DNA of 14,561 bases. Source: Bacteroidaceae bacterium. GTDB taxonomy: Bacteria > Bacteroidota > Bacteroidia > Bacteroidales > Bacteroidaceae. Under the pieces are notes generated by a model that made no database searches, was not told the origin of the DNA, and was given only the letters and a program-made list of their open reading frames with translations. Below, piece by piece: positions 13,590 through 14,561 of this stretch. The stretch covers positions 1 through 14,561 of the forward strand of contig JAEDMP010000063.1 in assembly GCA_016302965.1 (NCBI GenBank). The letters are read 5' to 3'. The position numbers were made by a program, and so were the translations under genes. Position 1 is the stretch's first letter, and the number at the start of each line of letters is the position of its first letter.

Positions 13590-14561
13590 AGAAATGGACC
13601 ATTGAAGACTCCAAGGAGCTCTATAACATCTGCGGTTGGGGTACCTCCTACTTCGGAGTGAATGACAACGGCAACGTGTATGTCACCCCCTGTAAGAACG
13701 ACACGCAGATTGACCTCAAAGAGGTGATGGACGAGCTGGCATTGAGAGATGTCACCTCTCCCGTCCTGCTCCGCTTCCCCGATATCCTCGACAACCGTAT
13801 CGAGAAAACCTGCAGCTGCTTCAAAAAAGCATCCGAAGAGTATCAATTCAAAGGGGAGAACTTCCTAATCTATCCCATCAAGGTGAACCAGATGCAGCCG
13901 GTAGTGGAAGAAATCATCTCACACGGACGGAAATTCAACCTCGGACTCGAGGCCGGTTCCAAACCAGAACTGCATGCCGTCATCGCCGTACAGTGCCAGA
14001 GCGACTCACTCATCATCTGCAACGGATACAAGGACCAGAGCTATATCGAGCTGGCACTGCTGGCCCAGAAGATGGGCAAGAGAATCTTTATCGTAGTGGA
14101 GAAACTGAACGAACTGGAAATCATTGCCAAGATATCCAAGAAACTCGACGTGAGCCCCAACCTCGGCATCCGCATCAAACTGGCCAGCAGCGGAAGCGGC
14201 AAATGGGAGGAAAGCGGCGGCGACGCCAGCAAGTTCGGACTCACCAGTTCCGAACTGCTCGACGCACTGGAACTGCTGGAGAAGAAGGGCATGAGAGACT
14301 GCCTGAAACTGATACACTTCCATATCGGCAGCCAGATCACGAAAATCAGACGCATCCAGACCGCCCTGAGGGAGGCATCGATGTTCTATATCCAACTGCA
14401 CAAGATGGGCTACAACGTCGAGTTCGTGGACTGCGGAGGAGGACTGGGCGTGGACTATGACGGTACACGCTCGCCCAGCAGCGAGAGTTCGGTGAACTAC
14501 TCCATCCAGGAATATGTGAACGACTGTATCTACACCTTCGTGGATGCTGCCAACAAGAACG
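13586..14561 (+). CDS. speA: Biosynthetic arginine decarboxylase (5' part, cut by the window end)
   Basis: SpeA converts arginine to agmatine with pyridoxal phosphate, the first step of the agmatine route to putrescine and spermidine. The first 325 codons are present and the frame is open at the window edge; complete enzymes of this family are about 630-660 residues. The N terminus WTIEDSKELYNICGWG is typical of the family. K99 in YPIKVNQ is the PLP-binding lysine. Also visible are GLEAGSKPEL, the HIGSQ segment (H-F-H-I-G-S-Q), and the CGGGLGVDYDG loop. The ATG at 13586 shares bases with the aroK stop (ATGA), so translation is probably coupled. The catalytic C-terminal half lies outside the window. 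Confidence 0.95.
   Translation, partial: MKKWTIEDSKELYNICGWGTSYFGVNDNGNVYVTPCKNDTQIDLKEVMDELALRDVTSPVLLRFPDILDNRIEKTCSCFKKASEEYQFKGENFLIYPIKVNQMQPVVEEIISHGRKFNLGLEAGSKPELHAVIAVQCQSDSLIICNGYKDQSYIELALLAQKMGKRIFIVVEKLNELEIIAKISKKLDVSPNLGIRIKLASSGSGKWEESGGDASKFGLTSSELLDALELLEKKGMRDCLKLIHFHIGSQITKIRRIQTALREASMFYIQLHKMGYNVEFVDCGGGLGVDYDGTRSPSSESSVNYSIQEYVNDCIYTFVDAANKN

Overview
The window reads as the chromosome of a Bacteroidota bacterium, most likely order Bacteroidales and probably a Prevotellaceae relative. The grounds are several promoter -7 boxes of the Bacteroidota form TAnnTTTG, almost no Shine-Dalgarno sequences, GC-rich coding against AT-rich spacers, and proteins of Bacteroidota type (a TopA without zinc fingers, a tri-haem peroxidase with an N-terminal haem-binding domain, a TolC/HlyD/14-TM MFS operon). 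The genus is inference. I see no rRNA, tRNA, CRISPR array, insertion sequence, phage gene or integration site.

Layout: (1) 1-279, a promoter-bearing spacer. (2) 280-3342, plus strand: a System II cytochrome c maturation pair (ResB/CcsB-like and CcsA) followed by a membrane-anchored tri-haem cytochrome c peroxidase, closed by a strong terminator. (3) 3459-4148, minus strand: a secreted SGNH/GDSL hydrolase with a textbook promoter. (4) 4559-8630, minus strand: a three-gene efflux operon transcribed TolC, HlyD/EmrA-like, MFS, with a leader of about 155 nt and a terminator. (5) 8997-9530, minus strand: a zinc-ribbon NUDIX hydrolase with its own terminator. (6) 9712-10545, plus strand: a secreted alpha/beta-hydrolase of the acetyl-xylan-esterase-like group. 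(7) 10657-14561, plus strand: topA, aroK and the first half of speA.

How the genes work together: CcsB/CcsA attach haem to CXXCH motifs outside the membrane, and the adjacent peroxidase has three such motifs, so region 2 looks like an apo-protein encoded with its assembly machinery, probably for quinol-linked removal of H2O2 in an anaerobe. The efflux genes encode all three layers of a tripartite pump with tight translational coupling. topA-aroK-speA is a housekeeping run in which aroK and speA overlap by ATGA.

Most of the window is ordinary core genome. The points most worth checking are the short-leader or leaderless start of ccsB, the peroxidase architecture and its altered active-site loop, the structured leader of the efflux operon (two dyads and a three-codon upstream ORF overlapping the tolC start), the five-proline run at the start of the MFS pump, and the altered block V of the SGNH hydrolase. 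I found no convincing evidence of an undescribed multi-gene system.
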